A DNA stretch of 23,000 nt from an uncultured Desulfuromonadales bacterium (GCA_947259685.1 CAMYNC010000052.1:1-23000); one strand, 5' to 3'; positions 1 to 8,861 are shown, numbered from the stretch's first letter. Translations and numbers: made by a program. The notes: generated from the sequence alone by a model not told the origin.

Positions 1-13
1 ATCAGGGTCCGCA

Positions 14-92
14 GGGGACTTTCACCCCCAAGTCACCGGTTGGACACCACATCCAACCGGACGGCGCTTACGCGCCACGCGCCATGCCTGGC
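14..92. repeat. Run of short inverted repeats at the left edge
   Basis: Several hairpin-forming repeats follow one another. GGGG 14-17 can pair with CCCC 25-28, or alternatively GACTT 17-21 with AAGTC 30-34. CCGGTTGGA 36-44 pairs perfectly with TCCAACCGG 52-60 across a 7-nt loop. GGCGC 63-67 pairs with GCGCC 72-76, and GCCA 81-84 with TGGC 89-92. No convincing coding frame covers the stretch and the window cuts it at the left. It may be the end of a mobile or recombination element, or a structured untranslated region. I do not recognise the family. Confidence 0.45.
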
Positions 93-100
93 ACACCATT

Positions 101-130
101 AAAACGGCCCCGCCAGAAAGGTGGGGCCGT
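101..130 (-). terminator. Rho-independent terminator of the outer-membrane protein gene
   Basis: An 11-bp stem (104-114 with 120-130, one G:U pair when read on the minus strand) closes a 5-nt loop. On the minus strand it is followed directly by a T run (A run 101-104 on the plus strand). It lies about 80 bp past the stop of the minus-strand gene at 213-977. Confidence 0.8.
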
Positions 131-212
131 CGCTACTGTTCTCTAGTAAGATATTGTTGTAAACCTGAGCCCAACGCTATCCCTGAAGGTGTTCTTGGTT
201 GCCCGATTGAAC

Positions 213-977
213 CTAGAACCTCACCAACGCTCCGGCAAAGGGCCCGGAAAAGTCGGTGTCGACAAACAGATCATCATCGTCGACCTTCATGTCGAAGTAA
301 CGGTAGCCGGCATAAATGCCAACCATCGGCAGTGGAGAAAATTCGACCTGGGCTTCGGCATCGAGGAAGTGGTGGCCGTCAAATTCAAGATAGCCGACCC
401 GGCCGACAACGCCGAAAAAATCACCCAGGGCGATACGGGTCCGGGCACCGATGGTCGGAATGGGAACCAACGCCGACTCATTGTCCGTATAATCCTCGGT
501 CCGGTTATCGAATTCGACTTCGACGTCAACAACTTTTACCGCCAGTTCCAAGCCGAGTTGAAAGCGGGTCGGCAGATCGTCGAAGTTAAGCAGGAAATAG
601 GTATAACCGAAGTCGTAGAGATCAACCCTCAGCTCACTGCGAACACTATCTCCGGCGCTGATTGGCTGGCCATTGAAGCTGCCATCTACCGTCAGAGTGC
701 CGGTCCCGGAGAATTCAATCGGCAGATAGTTGAAAGAGAATCTTGAGTCGCCCCACTGAAAAGCAACCTCGGCGGTAACGTTCTCGCTGTCACCCAAATC
801 GAGATCATCCTCAACATCCAGCTTCTCGCTTACCCCATTTACCGTCCCGGCGATTTCACCACTTGGGCTGAGCAATTGATAGCCGAGTTTTGCTGAGAAA
901 AGTTCATCCGCCATTGCGCTTGTTGCAAGCAGCAGCAGGACACTTACCAGCCAGGTCACTTTACATTTGGTGAACAT
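213..977 (-). CDS. Outer-membrane beta-barrel family protein
   Basis: A 254-residue protein predicted to sit in the outer membrane. It begins with a Sec signal peptide (hydrophobic core LVSVLLLLATS, likely cleavage after ATSAMA). The rest alternates polar and hydrophobic residues as barrel strands do, and it ends in GALVRF; a C-terminal Phe is the usual outer-membrane assembly signal. An acidic loop (DDDDLFVDTD) near the end might bind cations. The start at 977 is preferred over the in-frame ATG at 1013 because AGGAG (983-987 on the complement) is well spaced before it and the signal peptide begins there. It has its own terminator and lies 88 bp after a radical SAM gene on the same strand. 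The ligand or role cannot be told from sequence. The class is fairly certain, the function unknown. Confidence 0.75.
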   Translation of the reverse strand: MFTKCKVTWLVSVLLLLATSAMADELFSAKLGYQLLSPSGEIAGTVNGVSEKLDVEDDLDLGDSENVTAEVAFQWGDSRFSFNYLPIEFSGTGTLTVDGSFNGQPISAGDSVRSELRVDLYDFGYTYFLLNFDDLPTRFQLGLELAVKVVDVEVEFDNRTEDYTDNESALVPIPTIGARTRIALGDFFGVVGRVGYLEFDGHHFLDAEAQVEFSPLPMVGIYAGYRYFDMKVDDDDLFVDTDFSGPFAGALVRF

Positions 978-1065
978 CTTTGCTCCTTTGCCTGTGAGTT
1001 TAAAAATAAACACACTCTAACAGAAAGATTGGAGAGCGCCAACTCTTAACGACAAAAGGAGCTTT

Positions 1066-1992
1066 TCAAAATAGTCCGAAATTGGGTCGATCGAGGCGTA
1101 AGCCGAGCCGCTTGGCCTGCTGCACTGCAGCAGCAAATTCGCTGCGCTGGGGGCGTTGAGCCAGGCGGGGATAGTCCGTCGCGCGATAACATGGGCGATA
1201 CTGGTCCATCAGGTTCAGATAGGTATTCGTTGCCAGTTCCGTGGCGATAAATCGCAGGATCTGCGGGGTGCCAGCCAGGTTGTCCGGCAAGTAGAGATGC
1301 CGAATCAACAGGCCACGGCGAGCGATCCCGGCTTCGATCTGCAGCTCTCCGACCTGCCGCTGCATTTCCAGCACCGCCGCCCGGTTGATTTCGGCGTAGT
1401 CTGGGACCTTTAGATACTCCTTGGCGACCTTTGAGTCGGCGAACTTCATATCCGGCATATAGATATCGATGATGCCGTCGAGCAGCTGCAGGGCACTGTG
1501 GCTGTCGTAGCCGCCGCTGTTATAGACGATCGGCAGGCACAATCCCTGTTTCACTGCCAGGAGCAGGGCCGCCAGGATCGGCGCAATGACCTGGCTGGGG
1601 CTGACCAGGTTGATATTATGACAGCCCATCCCCTGCAGGTTGAGCATCATCGCCGCCAGTTCCTCGGCAGAGACCTGCCGCCCCTCCCCCTTTTGACTGA
1701 TCTCCCAGTTCTGGCAGAAGACGCAGTTCAGGTTGCAGTGGCTGAAGAAGATCGTCCCCGAACCACGCCGGCCGACCAGTGGTGCCTCTTCGCCATGATG
1801 CGACCCATGACTGTAGACGATGGCATTCGCCCCGCAGCGACATCGCGCCCCTTTAACTGACTGCCGACGATCAACCCGGCACCGATGCGGGCAGAGGTCA
1901 CAGCTGGCCAGACGGGCCTGAGCTGCGTTGGCCCTGTTCTGCAGTTCCTGCTGATCCAGTTGCAGGTAGGCGGCGGTAAATTTCTCCGGCAT
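1066..1992 (-). CDS. PflX-like radical SAM protein (COG1313 type)
   Basis: A 308-residue cytoplasmic protein. The radical SAM cluster motif CNLNCVFC (CxxxCxxC) binds a 4Fe-4S cluster that cleaves S-adenosylmethionine, and it sits in the usual HCNLNCVFCQNWEIS context. An N-terminal CDLCPHRC motif is the extra cysteine cluster found in PflX-type proteins annotated as pyruvate formate-lyase activating-enzyme homologues. SHGSHHGEEAPLVG and the later YMPDMKF segment are also family-like. The start at 1992 is chosen because AAGGA lies 6 nt upstream; the in-frame ATG at 2016 has no good ribosome site. No glycyl-radical enzyme lies nearby, so its substrate is unknown. Family assignment is confident, the activity is not. 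Confidence 0.85.
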   Translation of the reverse strand: MPEKFTAAYLQLDQQELQNRANAAQARLASCDLCPHRCRVDRRQSVKGARCRCGANAIVYSHGSHHGEEAPLVGRRGSGTIFFSHCNLNCVFCQNWEISQKGEGRQVSAEELAAMMLNLQGMGCHNINLVSPSQVIAPILAALLLAVKQGLCLPIVYNSGGYDSHSALQLLDGIIDIYMPDMKFADSKVAKEYLKVPDYAEINRAAVLEMQRQVGELQIEAGIARRGLLIRHLYLPDNLAGTPQILRFIATELATNTYLNLMDQYRPCYRATDYPRLAQRPQRSEFAAAVQQAKRLGLRLDRPNFGLF

Positions 1993-2120
1993 TGTTATTC
2001 CTTTGACTTTATTCATTGAGCTTACCGCCTACTCTGTCGGCCGGCAACTTACGGGATGTAATTCTCTCTTTGCCTGCTAAGATAAGAGAACGATTCCGTT
2101 TTTTTGATCGGGAGTAGCCT

Positions 2121-2828
2121 ATGAACGAAACTCAGCGAACCGTGCTGATTGTCGAGGATGATCCGAACACCGCCGAGCTGGTGGCCACCTACCTGCAGCG
2201 GGAAAACTTCATCACGCTGATCGAATATGATGGCGAGCGCGGCCTGCAGGCGGCCCGCGAGCGACACCCGGATATGGTGATTCTCGATGTGATGCTACCG
2301 AATGTCGATGGTCTGGAGATCTGCCGCCGGCTGCGCAGCGAATCGGAGGTGCCGATTTTGATGCTCACCGCCCGTGAGGAGGAGCTTGACCGGGTGCTCG
2401 GCTTTTCCCTCGGCGCTGATGATTACGTGGTCAAACCATTCAGCCCGCGCGAACTGGTCGAACGGGTCAAGGCGATTCTGCGCCGGGTGCGGCCGCCTGC
2501 CGCACCGAGCACGCAGATCCTGCAGCACGGCTCCTTAAGTCTCGATCCCGAGAAGCACAAGGTCAGCCGCGACGGTGTGGCGATCAACCTGACGTCATCT
2601 GAATACAAGCTGCTGCACACCTTGATGGCGGTCCCTGGGCGGGTCTTTTCCCGCACCGAGCTGCTGCGCCACTTCTACGACCATGAAGAGGCGGTCGTCG
2701 ACCGGGTGATCGATGTCCATATCAATAAACTGCGGCAAAAAATCGAGCCCAACCCGAGCCATCCGGTGTTTATCGAAACCGTGCGTGGCTTCGGCTACAG
2801 GTTCGCCGAAAGGGCGCCCAGCGTATGA
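2121..2828 (+). CDS. OmpR-family response regulator (BaeR-like)
   Basis: A 235-residue transcription factor. The receiver domain (about 1-120) has the acidic pair Asp13/Asp14, phospho-acceptor Asp56 in ILDVMLP, Thr83 and Lys105 in DDYVVKPF. The C-terminal winged helix (about 135-230) carries VDRVIDVHINKLRQKI and the ending ETVRGFGYRF typical of OmpR/PhoB DNA-binding domains. GGGAG precedes the ATG. Its stop overlaps the start of the kinase gene (ATGA at 2825-2828), so the two are translationally coupled. The first linker and receiver resemble BaeR, which responds to envelope stress, but the signal cannot be read from sequence. The methionine-sulfoxide reductase cluster 1.2 kb downstream is a plausible target, by inference only. 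Confidence 0.93.
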   Translation: MNETQRTVLIVEDDPNTAELVATYLQRENFITLIEYDGERGLQAARERHPDMVILDVMLPNVDGLEICRRLRSESEVPILMLTAREEELDRVLGFSLGADDYVVKPFSPRELVERVKAILRRVRPPAAPSTQILQHGSLSLDPEKHKVSRDGVAINLTSSEYKLLHTLMAVPGRVFSRTELLRHFYDHEEAVVDRVIDVHINKLRQKIEPNPSHPVFIETVRGFGYRFAERAPSV

Positions 2829-3895
2829 AAAACCGCCTGCTCTGGAAACTGCTGCTGAATATTGTGCCGGTGATCGGGGTCACTATTCTGGTCGTCTGGC
2901 TGGCGATCGACAATCTGGCGGCAACCTACTTTATGCGTTTGATGGAAAACTATTCCATCGCGCCGCACGACAGCCACCAGATGTTTCTCGAAGCGGTCCA
3001 CCGTTACTTGCTTTGGGCGGCGCTGGCGGCGCTGGCGCTGGCCTTGCTGCTCAGCTATCTGATGACCAAACGGGTGCTGCGACCACTGTCGCAAATGACC
3101 CAGATCTCCCAGGAACTGGCCTCCGGAAACTTCAGCAGTCGGGTCGAGGTGGTCTCCAACGATGAAGTCGCCCAGCTCGGCCTGGCGTTTAATCGGATGG
3201 CCGAAAGCCTGGAACAGCTGGAGCAGTTGCGTAAAAACATGGTCACCGATGTCGCCCACGAATTGCGCACCCCGCTGACCAATCTGCGCGGCTACCTGGA
3301 AGGCTTAAGCGACAACGTGGTGCCGCCGTCACGGAAAACCTTCCGCATGCTGGAAAATGAAATTCTCCGCCTGGTGCATCTGGTCGACGATCTGCAACAG
3401 TTGAGCAAAGCCGAAGCGGCCCAGGCGTTTCTGCAACGCCGGGAGCTTTCGCTGGCCACTCTGATCGAACAGCTGCGCAGTCTGTTTGATCCCCGCTTTG
3501 CCGCCAAACAGATTCAGCTAGAGGTGCAGATCGATCCTGCCGACCTGCACCTGAACGCCGACCTCGATAAGCTGCTGCAGGCGCTGCGCAACCTGCTGGA
3601 AAACGCCTGGCGTTATACCCCGCCAGGAGGCCGGGTGCAGATCAGCGGTCGGCAACTGACAGGAGCGGTCGAGGTCGCCATCAGCAACAGCGGCGAAGGG
3701 ATTAAGCAGGCCGACCTGCCGTTTATCTTCGAACGCTTCTTCCGCGCCGACCGCTCCCGCTCCCGCGAACACGGCGGCGCTGGCATCGGCCTGTCGATCG
3801 TCAAGCAGCTGGTCGAGGCCCACGGCGGCCAGGTCGGCGCTGAAAGCCATGCCGGCCAGACCCGCATCTGGCTGCGCCTGCCTGCCTCCCACTAA
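2825..3895 (+). CDS. Membrane sensor histidine kinase (BaeS-like)
   Basis: A 356-residue inner-membrane kinase, partner of the preceding regulator. Transmembrane helices lie at about 8-28 and 61-80, with only a short periplasmic loop of about 30 residues between them. A HAMP linker (about 80-133) follows. The HisKA domain has His145 in DVAHELRTPL. The ATPase domain has the N box around Asn260 (NLLENAWRYTPPGG), the G1 motif NSGEGI at 288-293, the F box FIFERFFRADRS and the G2 motif GGAGIGL at 317-323. All catalytic motifs are present. The loop is too small for a classical folded sensor domain, so it may sense within the membrane or through a partner. The family is certain, the stimulus unknown. 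Confidence 0.93.
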   Translation: MKNRLLWKLLLNIVPVIGVTILVVWLAIDNLAATYFMRLMENYSIAPHDSHQMFLEAVHRYLLWAALAALALALLLSYLMTKRVLRPLSQMTQISQELASGNFSSRVEVVSNDEVAQLGLAFNRMAESLEQLEQLRKNMVTDVAHELRTPLTNLRGYLEGLSDNVVPPSRKTFRMLENEILRLVHLVDDLQQLSKAEAAQAFLQRRELSLATLIEQLRSLFDPRFAAKQIQLEVQIDPADLHLNADLDKLLQALRNLLENAWRYTPPGGRVQISGRQLTGAVEVAISNSGEGIKQADLPFIFERFFRADRSRSREHGGAGIGLSIVKQLVEAHGGQVGAESHAGQTRIWLRLPASH

Positions 3896-3988
3896 ACCAC
3901 CTCCTCCCATTCTGCAACGAACCCTGCTCCCGGGGTATCATGGAAGCAGGATCGCTCACGGCTATCTTTACCCAATCTTTAAGCAGCC

Positions 3989-4017
3989 TTGACCTGCCCT
4001 TTAAATGGATCTGTTAG
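3989..4017 (+). promoter_or_regulatory. Candidate sigma-70 promoter for the selenoprotein-msrBA cluster
   Basis: TTGACC (3989-3994) and TGTTAG (4012-4017) are 17 nt apart and lie 34 bp before the start at 4052. The -35 matches 5 of 6 consensus bases, the -10 only 3 of 6. No terminator was found between the kinase stop and this point, so read-through from the two-component operon is also possible. Confidence 0.3.
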
Positions 4018-4051
4018 GCTGATACCCAAGTCAGAAAAAAGGAGTAAGCAA

Positions 4052-4375
4052 ATGACCAAAAATATCCTGTTCTTGATCCTGTGCAGCCTCTGTTTTAGTG
4101 TCCTGCCGCTGGCTGCCGAGCCGCTGCACGCCAAGGCAACCTTTGCCGTTGACTGATACGATGTCGGCTTAGCTGCCCTGGAAGGGCGGCCCGGAGTGAT
4201 TGAGGTGGACAAGGCTTGGCAAAGATACGATGGCTACAAATTCAGGGAGATTAACCGGGTTGAATACGACCCACAACAGGTCAGCCTCAAGCAACTGGAA
4301 GAGCGCTTGCAAGAGGTGCGGACCTATCGATACACGGTAGAAAGCAGCTTACCGGATAAAGGAGAAGCACGATGA
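4052..4375 (+). CDS. Probable selenoprotein: exported mini-MsrA-like protein, TGA decoded as Sec35
   Basis: Reading TGA 4154-4156 as selenocysteine gives a 107-residue protein. GGAG (4041-4044) precedes ATG 4052. Residues 1-28 are a Sec signal peptide (core [18 protein letters not shown]). After Sec35 the frame stays open for 72 codons and ends in an ATGA overlap with msrB, which a neutral relic would hardly keep. Residues 29-56 align without gaps to residues 45-72 of the MsrA encoded downstream: ATFAVD-Sec-Y faces AIFAGGCF, so Sec35 sits on the catalytic Cys51, and PGVIEV matches AGVISV. Later [10 protein letters not shown] matches [10 protein letters not shown]. The MsrA substrate segment ([15 protein letters not shown]) is missing, so ordinary MsrA activity is doubtful. 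A MerP/HMA-like ferredoxin fold is the alternative reading. A nonsense pseudogene or sequencing error cannot be excluded, but the SECIS-like hairpin argues against it. Confidence 0.72.
4157..4194 (+). promoter_or_regulatory. Candidate bacterial SECIS element
   Basis: Immediately after the in-frame TGA, GCTGCCC (4172-4178) pairs with GGGCGGC (4184-4190), seven pairs with one G:U, closing the loop TGGAA (4179-4183). A lower helix CGG (4165-4167) with CCG (4191-4193) can form around a 4-nt bulge. The loop starts 23 nt after the TGA and carries GG. Known bacterial SECIS elements have a short stem with G in the apical loop within roughly 16-37 nt of the UGA and are bound by SelB. The geometry fits; function is inferred. 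Confidence 0.6.
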
Positions 4376-4917
4376 AAGTCTTGCAGATTCTCGGATTGAT
4401 AATTGCCGCAGCCGGACTGTTCTGGCTGACCCCGGGCGGGCAGAGCAAGGATGCCCTGGCGCAGACCGATTCCGAACAGCTCAAGCTCTATTCGGTTGAA
4501 AAAGGGGCGTATTTTCACAGCGCACCGGTGGTCAAAACAAAAGCTGAGTGGCAGCAGCAACTGACCCCCGCGCAGTACAAAATCCTGCGACAGCAAGGCA
4601 CCGAGTACGCCTACAGCGGCGAATACTGGAACAACCATGACCATGGTATTTACCGCTGTGCCGCCTGCGGCCTGGATCTCTATCACTCGAAGACCAAATA
4701 CGATTCCGGCACCGGCTGGCCGAGCTTCTATCAACCGGTGGCCGCAGAAAATATTGCCACCCGCAGCGATCGCAGCTATTTCATGGTGCGCAACGAACTG
4801 ATCTGTGCCCGCTGTCAGTCGCACCTGGGGCATGTCTTCAGCGATGGACCAAAACCGACCGGTAAGCGCCACTGCATCAACTCGGCCTCGCTGACCTTTG
4901 TCAAGCTGGATAAGTAA
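4372..4917 (+). CDS. msrB: Peptide-methionine (R)-S-oxide reductase MsrB, exported or membrane-anchored
   Basis: A 181-residue enzyme that reduces the R epimer of methionine sulfoxide in proteins. A hydrophobic N-terminus (about 4-20) is a signal peptide or anchor, placing it outside the cytoplasm. Zinc ligands are the pairs C96/C99 (CAAC) and C145/C148 (CARC). [11 protein letters not shown] is the family signature, and C168 in [10 protein letters not shown] is the catalytic cysteine, so this copy uses Cys, not Sec. The ATG overlaps the stop of the preceding selenoprotein gene (ATGA), and GGAG in that gene's tail (4361-4364) is its ribosome site, so the genes are coupled. msrA follows 18 bp later. 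Identification is firm. The electron donor (thioredoxin-like or DsbD/CcdA-like) is not in the window. Confidence 0.95.
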   Translation: MKVLQILGLIIAAAGLFWLTPGGQSKDALAQTDSEQLKLYSVEKGAYFHSAPVVKTKAEWQQQLTPAQYKILRQQGTEYAYSGEYWNNHDHGIYRCAACGLDLYHSKTKYDSGTGWPSFYQPVAAENIATRSDRSYFMVRNELICARCQSHLGHVFSDGPKPTGKRHCINSASLTFVKLDK

Positions 4918-4935
4918 CCGAACAAGGAGGACGCT

Positions 4936-5592
4936 ATGTTAAGACGCTTGCTGCTGCTCTTGCCGCTGCTTGGCCTGCTGCTCGCCGGAGGACTGTTCGC
5001 GGCGAAGGAGAAAAACCCTATGGATAAACCCGAAACCATGGTCGAGACCCCGGCTGAAACGGAACGGGCGATCTTTGCCGGCGGCTGCTTCTGGTGTATG
5101 GAGCACCCGTTTGAAAGCCTCGCCGGAGTGATTTCAGTCAAATCGGGCTACACCGGCGGCGAAAAAGTCAACCCGAGCTACAAAGAGGTCTCGGCCGGCG
5201 CTACCGGCCATACCGAAGCGATCGAAATTGTTTTCGATCCGGCGGTGATCAGTTATTTCGAACTGCTCGAAGTCTTCTGGCAGCAGATCGATCCCACCGA
5301 TGCCGGCGGCCAGTTCGTCGACCGCGGCAGTCAATATCGTAGCGGTATTTACTATCTTAATGATGAACAGCAGCTGCTCGCCGAGGATTCCAGGCAGCAA
5401 CTCGAGGCCTCCGGGCGGTTCAGTGCACCGATTGCCACCGAGATCCTGCCGGCTGGAACCTTTTACCATGCCGAGGACTATCACCAGGACTATTACAAAA
5501 AGAATCCGCTGCGTTACAAATATTACCGCTATGGCTCTGGCCGGGATCGTTTTCTCGACAAGGCCTGGAGTGAAGAGCGCAAAGGCTCTTAG
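4936..5592 (+). CDS. msrA: Peptide-methionine (S)-S-oxide reductase MsrA, exported
   Basis: A 218-residue enzyme for the S epimer of methionine sulfoxide, complementing the MsrB just upstream. GGAGG lies 7 nt before the ATG. A leucine-rich signal peptide (1-22, [17 protein letters not shown]) places it in the envelope. The active site [11 protein letters not shown] has catalytic Cys51 and Cys54. The substrate segment [21 protein letters not shown] (residues 78-98) and HQDYYKKNP are canonical. There is no cysteine after Cys54, so the C-terminal resolving cysteines of E. coli-type MsrA are absent; recycling may use Cys54 or an external thiol. The neighbouring mini-MsrA-like selenoprotein could be a partner, by inference. 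Family assignment is certain. Confidence 0.95.
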   Translation: MLRRLLLLLPLLGLLLAGGLFAAKEKNPMDKPETMVETPAETERAIFAGGCFWCMEHPFESLAGVISVKSGYTGGEKVNPSYKEVSAGATGHTEAIEIVFDPAVISYFELLEVFWQQIDPTDAGGQFVDRGSQYRSGIYYLNDEQQLLAEDSRQQLEASGRFSAPIATEILPAGTFYHAEDYHQDYYKKNPLRYKYYRYGSGRDRFLDKAWSEERKGS

Positions 5593-5628
5593 GCGGCAAT
5601 TTTAATGGTATGGGCATTTTCGCAAAGT

Positions 5629-5647
5629 AGGACGGGGCTATCGTCCT
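5629..5647 (+). promoter_or_regulatory. Hairpin in the leader of the spondin-domain gene
   Basis: AGGACG (5629-5634) pairs perfectly with CGTCCT (5642-5647) around a 7-nt loop. It is preceded by CGCAAAG (5621-5627) and followed by CCATCCCGG. The parts loosely recall a GEMM-type riboswitch (CGCAAAG, GCC, GG), but the conserved order is not met. A structured leader is possible; the class is not assigned. Confidence 0.25.
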
Positions 5648-5687
5648 GCCATCCCGGTGGGGCCAAACAGACGAGACGGAGGCAACA

Positions 5688-6365
5688 ATGCGACACCTGC
5701 GAATGATCCTTATTACCTTTCTCACCCTGTCGATTACCCTGGTGGCTTTCGGGACAGCATTGGCGAAACCACATAAAGGCCAGATATTTAGTGTCACCAT
5801 CACCAATCTGACCAAAAAACAGGTATTCTCACCGCCGCTGGTGGTCAGCCACCAAAAATCGATTCAGCTGTATGAACTTGGCCAGCCGGCCAGTGATGGC
5901 ATCGTCGCCATCGCCGAAGGGGGCAACACCGCTCCCCTGGTTGCAGTGCTTGGCACCCTCGACAAGGTGCTGGATTATGCCATGGGCGGTGGTGCCATCG
6001 CACCTGGTGAATCGATGACCCTGAGGGTTCAAGCTCATGGGCGTTTCAACCGAATAAGTATTCTTAGTATGCTGACCAGCACCAATGACGCCTTTGTCGG
6101 GGTCAACAGCACCAGTATCCCTTATTTTGGAACCAAATCGCTGAATGCCGTCGCCTACGATGCGGGCAGCGAGAAGAATACCGAATTGTGTAGCGACCTG
6201 CCCGGGAAGCCCTGTGCGATGGATAGTGGGAATGCGCGGGTTCCCGCAGAGGCTGAGGGTTTTATCTATGTCCACAATGGTATCCACGGGGTGGGAGACC
6301 TGTTTGCCCCCAACATGACCTGGCAGAACCCGGTGGCCCGGGTGATGATAGAAAGAATGAACTGA
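5688..6365 (+). CDS. Exported spondin_N domain protein
   Basis: A 225-residue secreted protein. Residues 1-26 form a signal peptide (core MILITFLTLSITLVAFGTALA). The remainder matches bacterial spondin_N proteins: FSVTITNLTKKQVFSPPLVVSH at the start, ELGQPASDGIVAIAEGG, then VLDYAMGGGAIAPGES and a later FIYVHNGIHG segment. In animals the domain binds extracellular matrix; the role of bacterial versions is unknown. Two cysteines in CSDLPGKPC could form a disulfide. A good GGAGG ribosome site (5677-5681) lies 6 nt before the ATG. It follows msrA by 95 bp on the same strand and has a strong terminator 20 bp downstream, so it may be the last gene of that transcript or a unit of its own. Family fairly sure, function unknown. 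Confidence 0.8.
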   Translation: MRHLRMILITFLTLSITLVAFGTALAKPHKGQIFSVTITNLTKKQVFSPPLVVSHQKSIQLYELGQPASDGIVAIAEGGNTAPLVAVLGTLDKVLDYAMGGGAIAPGESMTLRVQAHGRFNRISILSMLTSTNDAFVGVNSTSIPYFGTKSLNAVAYDAGSEKNTELCSDLPGKPCAMDSGNARVPAEAEGFIYVHNGIHGVGDLFAPNMTWQNPVARVMIERMN

Positions 6366-6380
6366 GGTTTTGGAGTCCCA

Positions 6381-6408
6381 AAGGGCAGGCAGAACGCCTG
6401 CCCTTTTA
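6381..6408 (+). terminator. Rho-independent terminator after the spondin-domain gene
   Basis: GGGCAGGC (6383-6390) pairs perfectly with GCCTGCCC (6396-6403) across the loop AGAAC, followed by TTTT and preceded by AA. It closes the transcript that carries the spondin_N gene and possibly the msr cluster. Confidence 0.9.
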
Positions 6409-6482
6409 TATTATCCGCTGAATGCTACACTTGAACTGACCCGCCGGTGATAAATGATAAACTGCCTCGAAGGAGGCGCATC

Positions 6483-6719
6483 ATGGAAGAACGTTTCGCC
6501 AACAGTCATGAAGTCCTCGCCCGCCTGCTCAAGTATGCCCAGCAGAGTAAAGAGGCGGCAGAAAAGCTCCATCAGGAAATCTTTATTGAGCAGAAACGCA
6601 AGATCCAACTTCCCGACGGCCCGGTCCTGCTGTCCCAGAAGCAGGTTGAGGAATTCGTCGAACGTTTCAGCTCAGAGGTCGGACCGGAAATCTGGATTTC
6701 GAAGAGCGGCAAGTATTGA
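6483..6719 (+). CDS. Small hypothetical protein, 78 residues
   Basis: I do not recognise this gene. The start at 6483 is chosen over 6447 because AAGGAGG (6470-6476) stands 6 nt before it. The first 45 residues (MEERFANSHEVLARLLKYAQ onward) are highly charged and look like one long helix. A short beta-like stretch KIQLPDGPVLLSQ and a second helix QVEEFVERF follow. There is no signal peptide, membrane segment or cysteine, so it is probably a small cytoplasmic protein. It stands alone between a terminator and the convergent uvrB. Codon use resembles its neighbours, and the strong ribosome site supports real translation. Confidence 0.6.
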   Translation: MEERFANSHEVLARLLKYAQQSKEAAEKLHQEIFIEQKRKIQLPDGPVLLSQKQVEEFVERFSSEVGPEIWISKSGKY

Positions 6720-6780
6720 GGAAACCCTGAAGAGAAAAAAGCCTGGTTGCCTGCGTGCCCCTTCAGCTGTCCGGCTGGCG

Positions 6781-8778
<1,998 letters not shown>

Positions 8779-8861
8779 TGTTCACTTATTAAAAACGAAA
8801 ATAATTTAGCATCAGCGGCAAGCAGGAACGCAACCACAGTTTCTTGCCGAGTTTTGCTTGG

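Noticed and set aside
189..746. Open frame on the plus strand opposite the outer-membrane protein gene
   Set aside because: It is a shadow of the minus-strand gene, which has a signal peptide, a ribosome site and a terminator.
1053..1066. Hairpin AAAAG/CTTTT after the radical SAM gene as a terminator
   Set aside because: Only five A:T-rich pairs and no clear T run, so it is too weak to list.
4052..4156. A short 34-residue peptide ending at the TGA as the real product
   Set aside because: It would be a bare signal peptide, while the frame beyond stays open for 72 codons, looks like a folded domain and overlaps msrB.
5621..5660. GEMM (cyclic-di-GMP/cGAMP) riboswitch
   Set aside because: CGCAAAG and GC-rich blocks are present, but the conserved AAACC block and the order of paired elements are missing, so only a generic hairpin was listed.
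6720..6780. Terminator between uvrB and the small gene
   Set aside because: A T6 run exists on the minus strand, but no stable stem directly precedes it.
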